Shown: positions 27,985 through 37,478, counted from the first letter of the stretch. The stretch: 64,000 nt of DNA from Candidatus Gastranaerophilales bacterium (GCA_944327225.1 CALVGZ010000003.1:1-64000), one strand, 5' to 3'. The notes: generated from the letters alone by a model not told the origin. Made by a program: numbers and translations.

Positions 27985-29340
27985 ATGGAAAAAGAAATTA
28001 AAGCAATCATTTTGGCGGCAGGCAAAGGAAAAAGAATGCACTCAACCGTACCAAAGGTGTTGCATGAAATATTTTCCAAACCTCTTTTGGGCTGGGTCGT
28101 TGAAGCGATACAAAGACTGGGGCATGAAACAGAAAGTATAGTTGTAATAGGACATCAATCACACGATGTGGAAGATTACCTGAATGATAACTATAAATAT
28201 GTTAAGACCACATTCCAAAAAGATCAGCTTGGGACAGGACATGCAGTTGCACAAGCTGTGCCACTATTAAGCCAATTTAGAGGAACCGTTATAATAACCT
28301 GTGGTGATACTCCTTTAATAACAACAAAGACTCTAAAAAGTCTTGTACGTTACCATCAGGATAATGATTCAGATTTAACCGTTATGACGGCAAGATTCGA
28401 TGACCCGACCGGATACGGAAGAATCATAAGAAGTTCCAAAGATGAAGTTATAGCCATAGTAGAAGAAAAAGATGCACTTGAAACCCAAAAGGAGATTCAA
28501 GAGGTTAATACCGGCATATATTGTGCAAAGTGGACAAAAATAAGACATGCCTTTGCAGAACTCAGCAATAATAATGCACAAGGTGAATATTACTTAACAG
28601 ATATTGTAAGATGGTCAAGAAAACAAGGTTTAAAAGTACTTGGATACGAAATAAAAGACAACAGAGAAATATATGGTATAAATTCAAGAAGGAACCTATC
28701 TTATGCAGCAGAATTAATGAATCAAAGAAAGCTCGAAGAACTTATGGATTCTGGAGTTACTATAGTTGACCCAAAAACCACTTATATTTCACCTGAAACA
28801 GAAATTGGTCAGGATACAATTATTTATCCGAACACATACATAAATGGTAAAAATAAAATTGCTAAGTTTTGTAAAATTGGTCCAATGACCCACATTAGAG
28901 GGAATTGCGAGGTAGGAGAAGGATCAAAAATAGGTAATTTTGTTGAATTAAAAAATGCAAAAATAGCAAAAAAAAGTAATGTTTGTCATTTAAGTTATGT
29001 AGGGGATGCACAAATTGGATCCAATGTTAACATCGGTGCGGGTACAATTTTTGCAAACTACAACTCAATAACAAAAGAAAAAAAGGGTTCTACATTATCA
29101 GACGGCGTTTCAATAGGCTCAAACTCGGTAATAGTTGCACCTGTCGAAATAAAACAAAATGCTTTTGTTGCAGCAATGAGCTGTATTACAAAAGATGTAG
29201 AAGAATCATCTCTTGTAATGACTCGTGGTCCCCAAAAAGAAATAAAAAATTGGGTAAAAAATAAAAAAGGAGAAAAATTAAATGGGTCTCGAACTGGAAA
29301 CACAAATGAAGGAACTAGAAAAAATACTTCCAACTCATGA
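27985..29340 (+). CDS. glmU: Bifunctional UDP-N-acetylglucosamine pyrophosphorylase/acetyltransferase
   Basis: GlmU acetylates glucosamine 1-phosphate and joins it to UDP, supplying UDP-GlcNAc for peptidoglycan and LPS. The uridyltransferase half has LAAGKGKRM, CGDTPL and YGRI. The left-handed beta-helix half (about residues 250-430) has the hexapeptide pattern and the NFVELKNAK, HLSYVGDAQIG and GAGTIFANYN segments. The C-terminal ~20 residues after NWVKNKKGEKL are unusual, because the reading frame runs 59 bases into prs. Length and core are otherwise normal. Confidence 0.95.
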   Translation: MEKEIKAIILAAGKGKRMHSTVPKVLHEIFSKPLLGWVVEAIQRLGHETESIVVIGHQSHDVEDYLNDNYKYVKTTFQKDQLGTGHAVAQAVPLLSQFRGTVIITCGDTPLITTKTLKSLVRYHQDNDSDLTVMTARFDDPTGYGRIIRSSKDEVIAIVEEKDALETQKEIQEVNTGIYCAKWTKIRHAFAELSNNNAQGEYYLTDIVRWSRKQGLKVLGYEIKDNREIYGINSRRNLSYAAELMNQRKLEELMDSGVTIVDPKTTYISPETEIGQDTIIYPNTYINGKNKIAKFCKIGPMTHIRGNCEVGEGSKIGNFVELKNAKIAKKSNVCHLSYVGDAQIGSNVNIGAGTIFANYNSITKEKKGSTLSDGVSIGSNSVIVAPVEIKQNAFVAAMSCITKDVEESSLVMTRGPQKEIKNWVKNKKGEKLNGSRTGNTNEGTRKNTSNS

Positions 29341-30298
29341 TATAAAACTTTTTTCCGGCCGTTCAAACAATGCTCTTGCATCTGAAATTGCAGAATATTT
29401 AGGAACAAGCCTTGAACCTATTACAATTAAAAATTTTTCAGACGGTGAAATCTATGTTCAAATCCAAGATTCAGTTCGGGGAGACGATGTATTCATAGTC
29501 CAACCAATTTGCGACCCTGTAAACGAAAATCTTGTAGAGCTGTTAATTTTACTAGATGCTTTTAAACGTGCCAGTGCAAAATCAATAACGGCAGTAATTC
29601 CATACTATGGATATGCAAGACAAGACAGAAAAGCATCAGGCAGAGAAGCAATAACAGCAAAGCTTGTCGCAGATTTATTAACCCAAGCAGGTGCAACAAG
29701 AATTCTTGCAATGGACCTTCATACAGGACAAATTCAAGGCTTCTTTAATATCTTAGTTGACCATATTTATGCAACTCCTGTTATAGTAAATTACGTTAAG
29801 AACATAGACACTAAAGATTCCGAACTTGTCTGTGTTTCACCTGATATGGGCGGTGTTAAAAGAACAAGAGCCTTGGCTAAGCAAGTAGGAGCACCTCTTG
29901 CAATAATTGATAAACGCAGAGACAAACACAATAGTGCAATAGCTTGCAACATAATAGGAGATGTTAAAGACAAGATTTGTGTTATGTTTGATGACATAAT
30001 TGACACTGCCGGCACAATATGTGAAGCGGCAAGAATGCTCAAAGAAAAAGGGGCAAAAGATGTTTATGTTTGTGCGGTTCATCCTGTATTCTCTGGTCCT
30101 GCACTAGAAAGACTTGAAACATCACCAATAAAAGAAGTTATTGTTACGAATACAATTCCTTTGAAAGATACTGTAATTCCTGAAAAAATTAAACAAGTAA
30201 GTGTTGCACCACTTTTGGGTGAGGCAATTTCAAGAATACATGATGACAAATCGGTTTCAAGTTTATTTGGTTTTGAAATCGAATACAAAAAAGATTAA
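29282..30298 (+). CDS. prs: Ribose-phosphate pyrophosphokinase (PRPP synthase)
   Basis: The enzyme makes PRPP from ribose 5-phosphate and ATP for nucleotides, histidine and tryptophan. Family features are clear: FSDGEIYVQI, YARQDRK, the metal-binding DLHTGQIQGFF and the PRPP loop VMFDDIIDTAGTI. The ATG has an AAAGGAG site inside the end of glmU. The 338-residue length includes an extra ~17 residues at the N-terminus before the usual start; an ATG at codon 9 is an alternative. The glmU-prs order is common in bacteria, but a 59-base overlap is not. Confidence 0.95.
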   Translation: MGLELETQMKELEKILPTHDIKLFSGRSNNALASEIAEYLGTSLEPITIKNFSDGEIYVQIQDSVRGDDVFIVQPICDPVNENLVELLILLDAFKRASAKSITAVIPYYGYARQDRKASGREAITAKLVADLLTQAGATRILAMDLHTGQIQGFFNILVDHIYATPVIVNYVKNIDTKDSELVCVSPDMGGVKRTRALAKQVGAPLAIIDKRRDKHNSAIACNIIGDVKDKICVMFDDIIDTAGTICEAARMLKEKGAKDVYVCAVHPVFSGPALERLETSPIKEVIVTNTIPLKDTVIPEKIKQVSVAPLLGEAISRIHDDKSVSSLFGFEIEYKKD

Positions 30299-30314
30299 GT
30301 AAAAAGAGGACAAA

Positions 30315-30902
30315 ATGGATAAGACTAAAGAACAACTAAGGACATTAAAAAAAGAAGTTCAAAGTTGCGTTGATTGTCCATTAAGCAAAAACAGAACAAA
30401 TACGGTCTTTTCAGACGGCTCGGAAAATGCACCGATTATGTTTATAGGAGAAGCACCAGGAAAAAACGAAGACGAAACAGGTTTGCCTTTTGTCGGAAGA
30501 GCTGGACAGCTTCTAAGAAAATATTTAAATGAAATCGGTTATAAAAGCGATGATTTTTATATAGCAAACACAATAAAATGCCGCCCGCCGGAAAACAGAA
30601 AGCCAACAAACAGAGAAAAAAAGGCCTGTGAAAAATTTTTACAAAAACAAATTGAACTTGTAAATCCTAAAATTATTGTTTTAGTTGGTTCAACAGCTCT
30701 TGAAAGTTTTATGATTGAAAAAACAACAATCACAAAATCAAGAGGAAAAGTTTTTGAAAAAGAATTTGCAGGAAAGATGAGAAAATTTATACCAATATTT
30801 CATCCTTCATATCTTTTAAGACAACATTCCGAAGAACAAGACTCGCCAAGGTTTTTATTTAAAAAAGATTTATTACACATTAAAGAATATATTTTAAAAT
30901 GA
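30315..30902 (+). CDS. Family 4 uracil-DNA glycosylase, iron-sulfur type
   Basis: This enzyme removes uracil from DNA. C18 and C21 at the N-terminus, with later cysteines in IKCRPPENRKP and KKACEKF, are the four [4Fe-4S] ligands of the family. The active-site GEAPGKNED and the FHPSYLLR motif are intact. AGAGGA precedes the ATG 16 bases after prs. The stop overlaps the start of the DHH gene (ATGA), so the two repair-like enzymes are coupled. Confidence 0.9.
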   Translation: MDKTKEQLRTLKKEVQSCVDCPLSKNRTNTVFSDGSENAPIMFIGEAPGKNEDETGLPFVGRAGQLLRKYLNEIGYKSDDFYIANTIKCRPPENRKPTNREKKACEKFLQKQIELVNPKIIVLVGSTALESFMIEKTTITKSRGKVFEKEFAGKMRKFIPIFHPSYLLRQHSEEQDSPRFLFKKDLLHIKEYILK

Positions 30903-32047
30903 AAATCAACAATACTTTAATCAATTTTAAAGCAAGAAAAATTCCAAAAAAACAAGCTAAACAAATTGAAAATGCCCTTAAAAAATCATCAAAAATAGAT
31001 ATAATATGTCATGAATCCACCGATTCCGATGCTGCAAATTCCGCTGTTGCGATGAGGGATTATTTAAAACCTTATGGCATAAATTCAAGAATAATAATTT
31101 CCCACCAAGATTTAAAAACCTTACACCTTGAAAAAGAAAAAAATATCATACAAGCACATAAACTAAAAGACAAAGAAAATCCGGAAACAGTACTTTGTGT
31201 TGATTTTAGTGCAAAAGAGAGAATTTCTCCAAAAGTACTTAAACACATTAAAAAAGCAAAACAAGTTATATGTATAGATCACCACGAAGGAAGCAATTTA
31301 CAAGATAGCGTAAAACAAAATTACTTTTATATAGATACCTCAGCCAAATCCGCAACCAGCATAATTTACAGACTTTTTGAAGCAAGAAATAAAGAAATTA
31401 CAAAAAAAACCGCATATAATTTATTTTACGGATTAATAAGCGACTGCAATAAAAGAGGTTTTGTTCATTGCGACGGAATTAGAGGAACAATAACACCTTG
31501 TGACAGTTTTAAAGAAAATAAAGAAGCTTTTGAAATATATACTGCCCTCAAAGAAAAACTTTCCGATGAGGAAATCTCAGATATAGCAAGAAAAATTGAT
31601 ATAACATCAGGGCTAACAAAAGAGGAAAAAAAATTTAGCAACTCTTTACATGAAAAAATAAAATTTAGCAAAAATAAAAAAATTGCATACGTAGTTATAC
31701 CGCCAGATGACAAGATTTGGAAATCTCTTGGAGAAGACAACACAAGAACAAGTGCAATATTAAATAAGTTCAGACAAAGCATATTAAATTCAAAAGAAGA
31801 AAAATATACAACAGTAAAAACAGTAATAACATTCTATAAAGCAAGTGATAAATACAGAATGAGCATTCATTCAAAAGAAGAAACTCTGGATAAATTTTAT
31901 GAATATCTTAAAAAACAAATTAAAAATCCTACGTTTTCAGCAGGAGGACACAAAAAAAGAGGTGGAGGAAGCATAAATATCACAAACATAAAAAACTGCA
32001 TTTTATGGGCAAATGAAGTAATTAAATATGCTGATTTTTACGATTAA
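30899..32047 (+). CDS. DHH/DHHA1 phosphoesterase with N-terminal NFKA motif
   Basis: The DHH domain has HESTDSDA, CVDFSAKER and IDHHEG (about residue 125) for two metal ions, and the C-terminal DHHA1 domain ends in GGHKKRGGGSI. The family includes RecJ-like and NrnA-like nucleases and cyclic-dinucleotide phosphodiesterases; a nano-RNase or c-di-AMP role is plausible but not shown. The protein opens MKINNTLINFKARK, with a NFKA motif shared in style with other unrelated proteins here. It is coupled to the uracil-DNA glycosylase by ATGA. Confidence 0.82.
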   Translation: MKINNTLINFKARKIPKKQAKQIENALKKSSKIDIICHESTDSDAANSAVAMRDYLKPYGINSRIIISHQDLKTLHLEKEKNIIQAHKLKDKENPETVLCVDFSAKERISPKVLKHIKKAKQVICIDHHEGSNLQDSVKQNYFYIDTSAKSATSIIYRLFEARNKEITKKTAYNLFYGLISDCNKRGFVHCDGIRGTITPCDSFKENKEAFEIYTALKEKLSDEEISDIARKIDITSGLTKEEKKFSNSLHEKIKFSKNKKIAYVVIPPDDKIWKSLGEDNTRTSAILNKFRQSILNSKEEKYTTVKTVITFYKASDKYRMSIHSKEETLDKFYEYLKKQIKNPTFSAGGHKKRGGGSINITNIKNCILWANEVIKYADFYD

Positions 32048-32212
32048 TTATTAAGTTTTGTATCATATAAAACCAATCATTAAAAAAATTTTATTTTTTA
32101 AATATAATAATAAAGCAAATGAATTAACACTTTAGAATTATTTTTGGTTATAATTATATTTGTGTTAATATTTTATTAAACAAATTGTAGTTAGTATTAA
32201 AAGGATTAAATT

Positions 32213-33907
32213 ATGGCTTTACCAAATGTAGCTTATTTTTCAATGGAGATTGCAATAGATCAATCCTTAGCAACATATTCAGGTGGCTTAGGATTTTTGG
32301 CTGGTTCACACATGCAATCGGCAGGATACCTTCAAATGCCAATGGTTGGGGTAACCATGCTGTGGTCTTTCGGTTACTATGATCAAAGAATTAACGAAAA
32401 CGGTAATGTTGAAGTAGCATACATAAGAAAACACTATGACTTTTTAACAGATATAAATGCGTCAACAACAGTTAAAGTTTTTGGCGAAGATGTAATCGTA
32501 AAAGCATATAAAGTTGAAGGTGATTTATTTGGAACTTGTCCAATATACTTACTAACAACAGATATAGAAGGAAATTCCGAATGGGCTAGAAAAATCTCAC
32601 ATAAACTATATGACGGAGATGAAAAAATCCGTATAGCTCAAGAAACGGTACTTGGTATTGGTGGTGTCAGAATACTCCAAGCAGTAGGATACAACTTTGA
32701 CACTATTCACTTAAATGAAGGTCATGCACTTCCCGCTGCATTTGAATTATTAAGACAGTGCAATGGAGACCTTAAAGCAGTAAGAAGAAAAACGGTATTT
32801 ACAACACACACTCCAGTTCCTGCAGGAAATGAAGTTCACTGGGTCGACACATTACTTGAAGGCGGATTTTTCTCGGGCTGTTCAAGAGAAACTGCAGTTG
32901 AATTAGGTGGAGAAAATTTCTCTTTAACTGTTGCAGCTCTTAGAATGTCAAGAATTGCAAATGCTGTTTCGCAATTACATGGACTTGTTGCAAACAAAAT
33001 GTGGGAATGGGTAAAAGACAGATGTCCGATTAAAGCTATTACAAATGCTGTTAATCTTCACTACTGGCAAGATGAAAGAATCGCAAAAGCAAAAACACCC
33101 CAAGAGCTTCTTGATGCAAAATATGAAATGAAAAAAGACCTGTTCCAATATATTTCAGATACTCAAGGAAAACGTTTTGATCCAAATGTACTTACAATCA
33201 CTTGGGCAAGAAGATTTGCAGATTATAAACGTGCTTGGTTAATCTTAATGGATGAAGACAGAATTGCAAAATTATTAAACGAAAACAAAGTTCAACTGAT
33301 TTTTGCAGGTAAATTCCATCCCGATGACGTTATGGGCAAAGAAACATTTAACAACATTCTTAAAAAATCTTACAATATGAAAAATGTTGTAGTTCTGCCA
33401 GGGTACGAACTTGCTTTATCTGCTAAACTTAAAAAAGGTTCCGATATTTGGTTAAACACTCCAACTCGTCCGCTCGAAGCTTCAGGAACATCAGGAATGT
33501 CGGCTAATATGAACGGTGCTTTGCACTTCTCAACTTATGACGGTTGGACAGTAGAAGGAACATTCCCCGGAATCAATGGATATACTATTGAATACCCCGG
33601 ATTAGATGATGATATTCCATGGGAAGAAAGACACTGGAAAGATCATAGATGCATGATGAATACACTTGAAAACGAAATCATACCTACATACTATGAAAAT
33701 AAACAAGAATGGGCTCGCTTAATGCGACAAGCAATGAGAACAGCTGAAGGATATTTCAATTCAGACAGAATGGTTATTGAATATTTTAACAGAATCTATA
33801 AACCGATAGCCCATGGTGGTGCTCAAGCAGGAGAAGACAATAACAGCGAATCAAAACCCTTTGAAGCACCAAATCAAGATGCTTGGACATATTCAAACAT
33901 CAAATAA
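32213..33907 (+). CDS. GT35 alpha-glucan phosphorylase-like protein lacking the PLP lysine
   Basis: The 564-residue protein matches the short bacterial/archaeal alpha-glucan phosphorylases: SMEIAIDQSLATYSGGLG at the start, HLNEGHA, FTTHTPVPAGNEVHW, YKRAWLILMDEDR and QLIFAGKFHPDD. In these enzymes the cofactor lysine sits in EASGTSGMK. Here that place reads EASGTSGMS (TCG codon near 33499), so pyridoxal phosphate could not be held in the normal way. It may therefore act as a glucan transferase, or bind the cofactor differently, or be regulatory. The ATG has AAAAGGA upstream. A terminator follows. No other glycogen gene is adjacent. Confidence 0.8.
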   Translation: MALPNVAYFSMEIAIDQSLATYSGGLGFLAGSHMQSAGYLQMPMVGVTMLWSFGYYDQRINENGNVEVAYIRKHYDFLTDINASTTVKVFGEDVIVKAYKVEGDLFGTCPIYLLTTDIEGNSEWARKISHKLYDGDEKIRIAQETVLGIGGVRILQAVGYNFDTIHLNEGHALPAAFELLRQCNGDLKAVRRKTVFTTHTPVPAGNEVHWVDTLLEGGFFSGCSRETAVELGGENFSLTVAALRMSRIANAVSQLHGLVANKMWEWVKDRCPIKAITNAVNLHYWQDERIAKAKTPQELLDAKYEMKKDLFQYISDTQGKRFDPNVLTITWARRFADYKRAWLILMDEDRIAKLLNENKVQLIFAGKFHPDDVMGKETFNNILKKSYNMKNVVVLPGYELALSAKLKKGSDIWLNTPTRPLEASGTSGMSANMNGALHFSTYDGWTVEGTFPGINGYTIEYPGLDDDIPWEERHWKDHRCMMNTLENEIIPTYYENKQEWARLMRQAMRTAEGYFNSDRMVIEYFNRIYKPIAHGGAQAGEDNNSESKPFEAPNQDAWTYSNIK

Positions 33908-33920
33908 TAAATTATGTTTT

Positions 33921-33950
33921 AAAAAAGGGGCTTTTAAAGCCCCTTTTTTA
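33921..33950. terminator. Bidirectional terminator between GT35 gene and kdsC
   Basis: AAAAAGGGGCTTT and its exact inverse AAAGCCCCTTTTT form a GC-cored stem with A and T runs on either side. It separates convergent genes. Confidence 0.9.
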
Positions 33951-33976
33951 AATGTCAGTTACGTGTATTCAATTAT

Positions 33977-34507
33977 TTATTGATTTGTCGGCTTTGAAAT
34001 CATTTCATAAGTAATTCCTTTAGAATCCAAAATAAAGTCGCACAAATCACGAACCGCACCTCTGCCGCCATTATATGAAGAAATGAATTTGCATTTTTCT
34101 TTTACCAATTTTACGGCATCATTGGGGCAACAGCTCAAACCGACTTTATCCAAAACGCAAATATCCGGTATATCATCACCCATATAGGCAATCTCATCAA
34201 AAGAAAGAGAATATTTTTCAGCCAAATCATTCAAAGCAGAAAGTTTATTTTTTTGCCCCATATATAGTTCTTTTATATTTATCATTTCAGCTCTCAATTT
34301 AACCGCGTTGTTATCTCTTGCAGTAATAATTGAAGTAATTAAACCGGCACGAGATAACATCACTACTCCAAGTCCGTCTTTTGCATTATAGGTTTTTATT
34401 TCTCTGCCGTCTTCCAAAAATGTTAGCGAGCCGTCTGTCATAACCCCATCTACATCAAATGCGACAATCTTAATTTTTTTTGCAATTTCTTTTAATTTTG
34501 TATTCAT
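33977..34507 (-). CDS. kdsC: 3-deoxy-D-manno-octulosonate 8-phosphate phosphatase
   Basis: This small HAD phosphatase releases Kdo for lipid A-core synthesis. The nucleophile motif is FDVDGVMTDG, the NAKDGLGV and ITARDN segments bind substrate, and MGDDIPDI holds the metal-binding aspartates. The 176-residue length fits the tetrameric C0-type KdsC. GGAGG lies upstream of the ATG. It stands alone, with kdsA, kdsB and kdsD outside the window. Its presence is good evidence for LPS or a Kdo-containing glycan. Confidence 0.9.
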   Translation of the reverse strand: MNTKLKEIAKKIKIVAFDVDGVMTDGSLTFLEDGREIKTYNAKDGLGVVMLSRAGLITSIITARDNNAVKLRAEMINIKELYMGQKNKLSALNDLAEKYSLSFDEIAYMGDDIPDICVLDKVGLSCCPNDAVKLVKEKCKFISSYNGGRGAVRDLCDFILDSKGITYEMISKPTNQ

Positions 34508-34597
34508 TTAAAATTTAGCCTCCGATAAAAAAATTATACACTAAATGTATTAGTTTTATACTTTTTAAATCAAAAAAATATTTGTTCTGTCGAAAAC

Positions 34598-34603
34598 TAT
34601 AAT
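34598..34603 (+). promoter_or_regulatory. TATAAT before the gene at 34624
   Basis: A perfect TATAAT lies 20 bases before the ATG, giving a leader of about a dozen bases without a Shine-Dalgarno site. Confidence 0.35.
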
Positions 34604-34623
34604 GTAGTAAACAAAGAACAAAT

Positions 34624-34929
34624 ATGAATAATATAAAAAAAATCCGTCTTTCTAAGAATGATTTTATCATTGATTTGGAAAAAACCTCATTAAAATTGCC
34701 ATACAAAGTATTACAAGATAAATATATTGTAGACATCAGCTCTTACAATTTAATTAGTGCTACAAAATATGCAATCTTGTGTTCGACATATTGCTTTATA
34801 AAAAACTTTAAGAAGAAAATATGTTGGCTTGTAAAAGACGAAGAAATTAAAAAAGCAATTTCGATACTTAGGCTAAGAAACACCGAACAGGAAGTTATAA
34901 ACAAAAAAGAAGCAAAAATGGCGTCATGA
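34624..34929 (+). CDS. Hypothetical protein coupled to KDPG-type aldolase
   Basis: The 101-residue protein has a strand-helix-strand-helix pattern (KYIVDISSYN, a helix with TKYAILCSTYCFIKNF, KKICWLV, DEEIKKAISILRL) reminiscent of a STAS-type fold, but I cannot assign a family. Its stop overlaps the aldolase start (ATGA), so both are made from one transcript. Confidence 0.55.
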   Translation: MNNIKKIRLSKNDFIIDLEKTSLKLPYKVLQDKYIVDISSYNLISATKYAILCSTYCFIKNFKKKICWLVKDEEIKKAISILRLRNTEQEVINKKEAKMAS

Positions 34930-35519
34930 ACATATTTGACATTATTAAAGAAGAAAAAATATACGGAATAATAAGAGAAGATGACCCCGAACTATCCTTC
35001 GAAATTGCACAAGCATATATAGAAGGCGGAATAAAACTAATAGAAATCAATTCGCCTCTTGAAGTAACAAAAAAAATATCAAAAATCAAAAATACAATTA
35101 TCGCACAAGGCGGGGTTATTACAACCACACAAGCTCATAAAGCACTCGAAGCAGGAGCTAATATAATATCAAGCCCAATCTTTCAGACAAATCTTGTAAG
35201 ATTTGCCTCTTGTTATAAAGCTTTTTTAATTCCATCCGTTACAACATCAAATGAAGCCTATAGTGCTTGGAGAGCAAGAATGCCGTTAATTAAAATATAT
35301 CCGGTATCAGAAATGGGAGGGGTCGGATATATTCAAGATATGGTCAAACCTATGCCATTTTTAAATTTGCTTCCTTGTGGTTTTGTTAAAATAGAAGAAA
35401 TAAACAACTATATAAAAGCCGGTGCAATAGCTGTGGGCGTCGGACGAGAATTGTACGGAAGCAAAAACTATAATGAAATAGTTAAAACCGCTAAAGAAAT
35501 CAAAAAAATGGTTAAATAA
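34926..35519 (+). CDS. KDPG/KHG-family aldolase
   Basis: The protein is a 197-residue TIM barrel of the 2-dehydro-3-deoxy-phosphogluconate aldolase family. The Schiff-base lysine lies in PLIKIYPVSEMGG, and GGVITTTQAHKALEAGA, LPCGFVKIEEINNYIKAGA and AVGVGRELY are conserved. The acidic motif is IEINSP in place of the usual E-V-T-L-R-T, so the substrate may differ from KDPG. No edd or sugar dehydrogenase is adjacent. It would cleave a 2-keto-3-deoxy sugar acid phosphate to pyruvate and an aldehyde. Confidence 0.82.
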   Translation: MNIFDIIKEEKIYGIIREDDPELSFEIAQAYIEGGIKLIEINSPLEVTKKISKIKNTIIAQGGVITTTQAHKALEAGANIISSPIFQTNLVRFASCYKAFLIPSVTTSNEAYSAWRARMPLIKIYPVSEMGGVGYIQDMVKPMPFLNLLPCGFVKIEEINNYIKAGAIAVGVGRELYGSKNYNEIVKTAKEIKKMVK

Positions 35520-35534
35520 ATTTATTTTAGGTCA

Positions 35535-35565
35535 AAAGCGGATAATTTTATCCGCTTTATTTTTA
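35535..35565. terminator. Bidirectional terminator between aldolase and thrS
   Basis: AAAGCGGATA (35535-35544) and TATCCGCTTT (35549-35558) form a 10-bp stem with a four-base loop, followed by ATTTTTAT. It lies between two convergent genes. Confidence 0.88.
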
Positions 35566-37347
35566 TCAACCAGATATTTCAATTTCACCTTTTGAATTTA
35601 TTTCTTTTGTTAATTTTTCGATAAATTCATCAATTGTCATTTCGCCAATTTGACCAACACCGCGTTTTCTGATTGCAACTTTACCTTGTTCGATTTCCTT
35701 GTCGCCTGCAATTAAAACATAAGGCACTTTTTGATTTTGCAAATAATCTCTAATTTTATAATTCATTGATTCTGATTTTTCTTCAAAGATTACACGAATA
35801 CCATTTTTTCTAAGTTTCTTATAAATTTCATCCATATAATCATTGTGTCTATCTGCAATAGGAACAAGAGCAACTTGATGAGGTGCAAGCCAAGCAGGGA
35901 AGGCTCCGGCGTAATGTTCAATCAAAATTCCATGGAATCTTTCCATTGAACCAAAAATTACTCTATGAAGCATAACGGGAGTTTTTAGTTGACCGTCTTT
36001 ATCTTGATATTTTATATCAAACCTTTCAGGTAAATTAAAGTCTAATTGTATTGTTGCACATTGCCAAGTTCTGCCAAGCGCATCTTTAACTTTAAAATCA
36101 ATTTTAGGGCCGTAGAATGCGCCATCTCCTTCATTGATTTCATATTTCATACCACGCTTATCCATAGCTTCTTTTAAACCGGCTTCTGCTAAGTCCCAAT
36201 TTTCAAGTTTGCCGACATAACTTTCAGGACGAGTTGATAATTCAACTTCAAAAGTCATGTTAAATATTTTCATAGTATCTGCGACAAAATCAATAATTTC
36301 ATTAATTTCATCAACTAATTGCTCTGGAGTACAGAAAATATGAGCATCATCTTGAGTAAAACCTTGAACACGAGTTAAACCGGATAATGCACCAGATTTT
36401 TCACGTCTATATACAGTTCCTAATTCACCCATTCTTAAAGGCAAATCACGATATGAATGTCTTTGTGATTGATAAATCAAAATATGAAAAGGACAATTCA
36501 TAGGTTTAACTATATATTGTTCATCATTTTCATCTTCTTTTTGGATAAAGAACATATTTTCTCTGTAATGATCAATATGACCGGATAATTCCCATAATTT
36601 TGATTTAGCTAATTGAGGTGTTTGAACAAGCACATAACCGCGTTTTCTGTGTTCTTCTCTCCAATAATTTTCAATTTGTTCTCTTACTGTATATAAATTT
36701 GGATGCCATAAAACAAGACCTCCGCCGATTTCATCTCTTACAGAGAATAAATCTAATTGAGTGCCTAGTTTTCTGTGGTCGCGTCTTTTAGCTTCCTCTA
36801 ACTGATGAATATAATTATCTAATTCTTCTTGAGTTAAAAATGCAGTAGCATAAATTCTTTGAAGCATTTTATTATTTTCATTGCCTCTCCAATATGCACC
36901 TGCTACACTCATTAATTTAAATGCTTTAATTTCTTTAGTTGATTCAATATGAGGACCAGAGCATAAATCATTAAACAAAACATTTCCGTCTTTATCTTTT
37001 GTTAAATATAAAGTAGGATTGTCGTTTTTATGTTCTTCCAATAATTCTGCTTTATATATTTCACCTTGAGCTTTAAATTCATTAATTTGAGCTTCAACAT
37101 CAGGAATAACATACTTTTCAAATGTTAAATTTTGAGCGATTAATTTTTTCATCGTCTTTTCAATCTCTTTAAGATTTTCATCGGACAACGTTACGCCTTC
37201 TATATCAAAATCGTAATAAAAACCATTTTCAATAGCAGGGCCTATTGCTAATTTTGCTTGGGGGTAAAGTTTTTGAACAGCTTGTGCCATAATATGAGAA
37301 CAGGAGTGTCTAAGCGTGTGCAGTTTTTCATCAATATGTTTTTCCAT
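35566..37347 (-). CDS. thrS: Threonyl-tRNA synthetase without TGS domain
   Basis: The class II synthetase has the editing domain first (HSCSHIMAQAV, CSGPHIEST), then the catalytic core with the zinc cysteine in VKPMNCPFHIL, motif 3 in IFGSMERFHGILIEHYAGAFPAWLAP and a C-terminal anticodon domain (GKVAIRKR). At 593 residues it is about 50 shorter than the E. coli protein because the N-terminal TGS domain is missing; the start MEKHIDEKLHTLRHS enters the editing domain directly. AAAGGAAG precedes the ATG, and no upstream in-frame start restores TGS. Confidence 0.96.
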   Translation of the reverse strand: MEKHIDEKLHTLRHSCSHIMAQAVQKLYPQAKLAIGPAIENGFYYDFDIEGVTLSDENLKEIEKTMKKLIAQNLTFEKYVIPDVEAQINEFKAQGEIYKAELLEEHKNDNPTLYLTKDKDGNVLFNDLCSGPHIESTKEIKAFKLMSVAGAYWRGNENNKMLQRIYATAFLTQEELDNYIHQLEEAKRRDHRKLGTQLDLFSVRDEIGGGLVLWHPNLYTVREQIENYWREEHRKRGYVLVQTPQLAKSKLWELSGHIDHYRENMFFIQKEDENDEQYIVKPMNCPFHILIYQSQRHSYRDLPLRMGELGTVYRREKSGALSGLTRVQGFTQDDAHIFCTPEQLVDEINEIIDFVADTMKIFNMTFEVELSTRPESYVGKLENWDLAEAGLKEAMDKRGMKYEINEGDGAFYGPKIDFKVKDALGRTWQCATIQLDFNLPERFDIKYQDKDGQLKTPVMLHRVIFGSMERFHGILIEHYAGAFPAWLAPHQVALVPIADRHNDYMDEIYKKLRKNGIRVIFEEKSESMNYKIRDYLQNQKVPYVLIAGDKEIEQGKVAIRKRGVGQIGEMTIDEFIEKLTKEINSKGEIEISG

Positions 37348-37478
37348 TAAAACTTCCTTTGTATACTATTAATTAATTTTATTCTAACATGAAACGATAA
37401 TATGTAAATTTTTATTTACATAACTCTTGATTACAAAATATGAAACATGTAAAATGAAGGAAAATAAAGGAAATAATA

